Positions 63,750 through 64,000 of a stretch of 64,000 nt of DNA are shown in pieces (position 1 is the stretch's first letter; each line of letters begins with the position of its first letter). The DNA comes from Anseranas semipalmata. Lineage: Eukaryota > Chordata > Aves > Anseriformes > Anseranatidae. The notes under the pieces are model-generated. The model worked only from the letters and a program-made list of their open reading frames with translations. It had not been told where the DNA came from and made no database searches. The stretch spans positions 560,832 through 624,831 of the forward strand of contig VXAA01007265.1 of assembly GCA_013399115.1 (NCBI GenBank). Direction: 5' to 3'. The position numbers and the translations under genes were made by a program.

Positions 63750-64000
63750 GTAGGACCAGAGGCAGGGCTGGGTGCAGGCAGGAGTGATGGCCCCAGGCTG
63801 AGAAGTGGGCAGAGTGTATGGATGGGCACCCAGGTGATGCTGTTCATGACCTATTAATGACATTAGGGTCCTGACACAGCTTTGTTGCTAAAATTGGCAC
63901 AGTAGCTTACAGAAATTGAATGCAGCTCAACAGCTGCCATCTGATCATTCTTGCCCCAACAAAAAACACTGATTGTTCACTTCTCCATTGCATGTCAGTG
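63750..64000. other. non-coding unique DNA
   Basis: Nothing recognised up to the window edge. Confidence 0.5.

Noticed and set aside
63365..63847. 160-codon minus-strand open frame, the longest in the window
   Set aside because: No known domain; the length comes from a purine-rich stretch with few stops, and a plus-strand frame overlaps it.
1..64000. CRISPR arrays, operons, phage or other prokaryotic systems
   Set aside because: No regularly spaced direct repeats, no dense coding and no ribosome-binding-site layout; CR1 elements show this is bird DNA.

Overview
The window looks like 64 kb of gene-poor, AT-rich bird nuclear DNA. The main clue is a set of CR1 LINE fragments. Two have 3' ends that read as the complement of the avian CR1 terminus, with copies of the ATTCTRTG-type octamer. 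Several keep recognisable pieces of the CR1 reverse transcriptase. The fragment at 12091-12462 resembles CR1 copies common in non-galliform birds, but I would not name a species or order. Other support is scattered poly(A)/poly(T) and short microsatellites, very few CpGs, two short N gaps next to homopolymers, and no bacterial-style gene packing.

I find no convincing protein-coding gene. Open frames are short (at most about 160 codons) and scattered on both strands. The longer frames that I can explain lie on CR1, in the coding or the antisense direction; the rest show no family I recognise. I see no canonical rRNA, tRNA or snRNA gene, no CpG-island promoter and no CRISPR array. The region is best read as intergenic, or as a long intron whose exons lie outside. 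Two splice-flanked stretches (11333-11401 and 63680-63749) are listed only as weak exon candidates.

Layout. 1-2,660: unique DNA, then two CR1 fragments on the minus strand. 2,660-9,545: unique AT-rich DNA with homopolymers and an N gap at 6043-6090. 9,546-9,784: a probable degraded DNA-transposon relic with inverted ends. 10,740-12,503: a T-rich tract and TTTA repeat, the weak exon candidate, and a minus-strand CR1 whose 5' truncation point carries a 21-bp-period duplication. 12,504-16,770: unique DNA with two GC-richer patches. 16,775-17,603: a plus-strand CR1 with an AAAC microsatellite inside it, then a duplicated 17-mer that forms a hairpin, then a CAA/CAAA-rich tract. 17,604-43,354: about 26 kb with little I can name, only simple repeats and an AT-rich patch. 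43,355-45,264: a three-copy 13-bp repeat, a relic reverse-transcriptase motif, a short hairpin, and a probable ancient MIR/L3-like tail. 48,474-48,961: a perfect 14-bp-arm hairpin and the second N gap. 51,873-52,274: an 18-bp palindrome and a GA repeat. 56,140-56,728: an ancient SINE/LINE tail and a CR1 fragment missing its RT catalytic centre. 58,189-58,429: a CA repeat and a perfect 31-bp alternating purine-pyrimidine run. 59,405-61,268: three more ancient-tail candidates and a tRNA-like relic.

The elements do not work together as a system. I found nothing that supports a novel functional system. The best leads are the old repeat relics, which are easily missed by masking, and the perfect hairpins. 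All family assignments are from memory of consensus sequences, with no search run.
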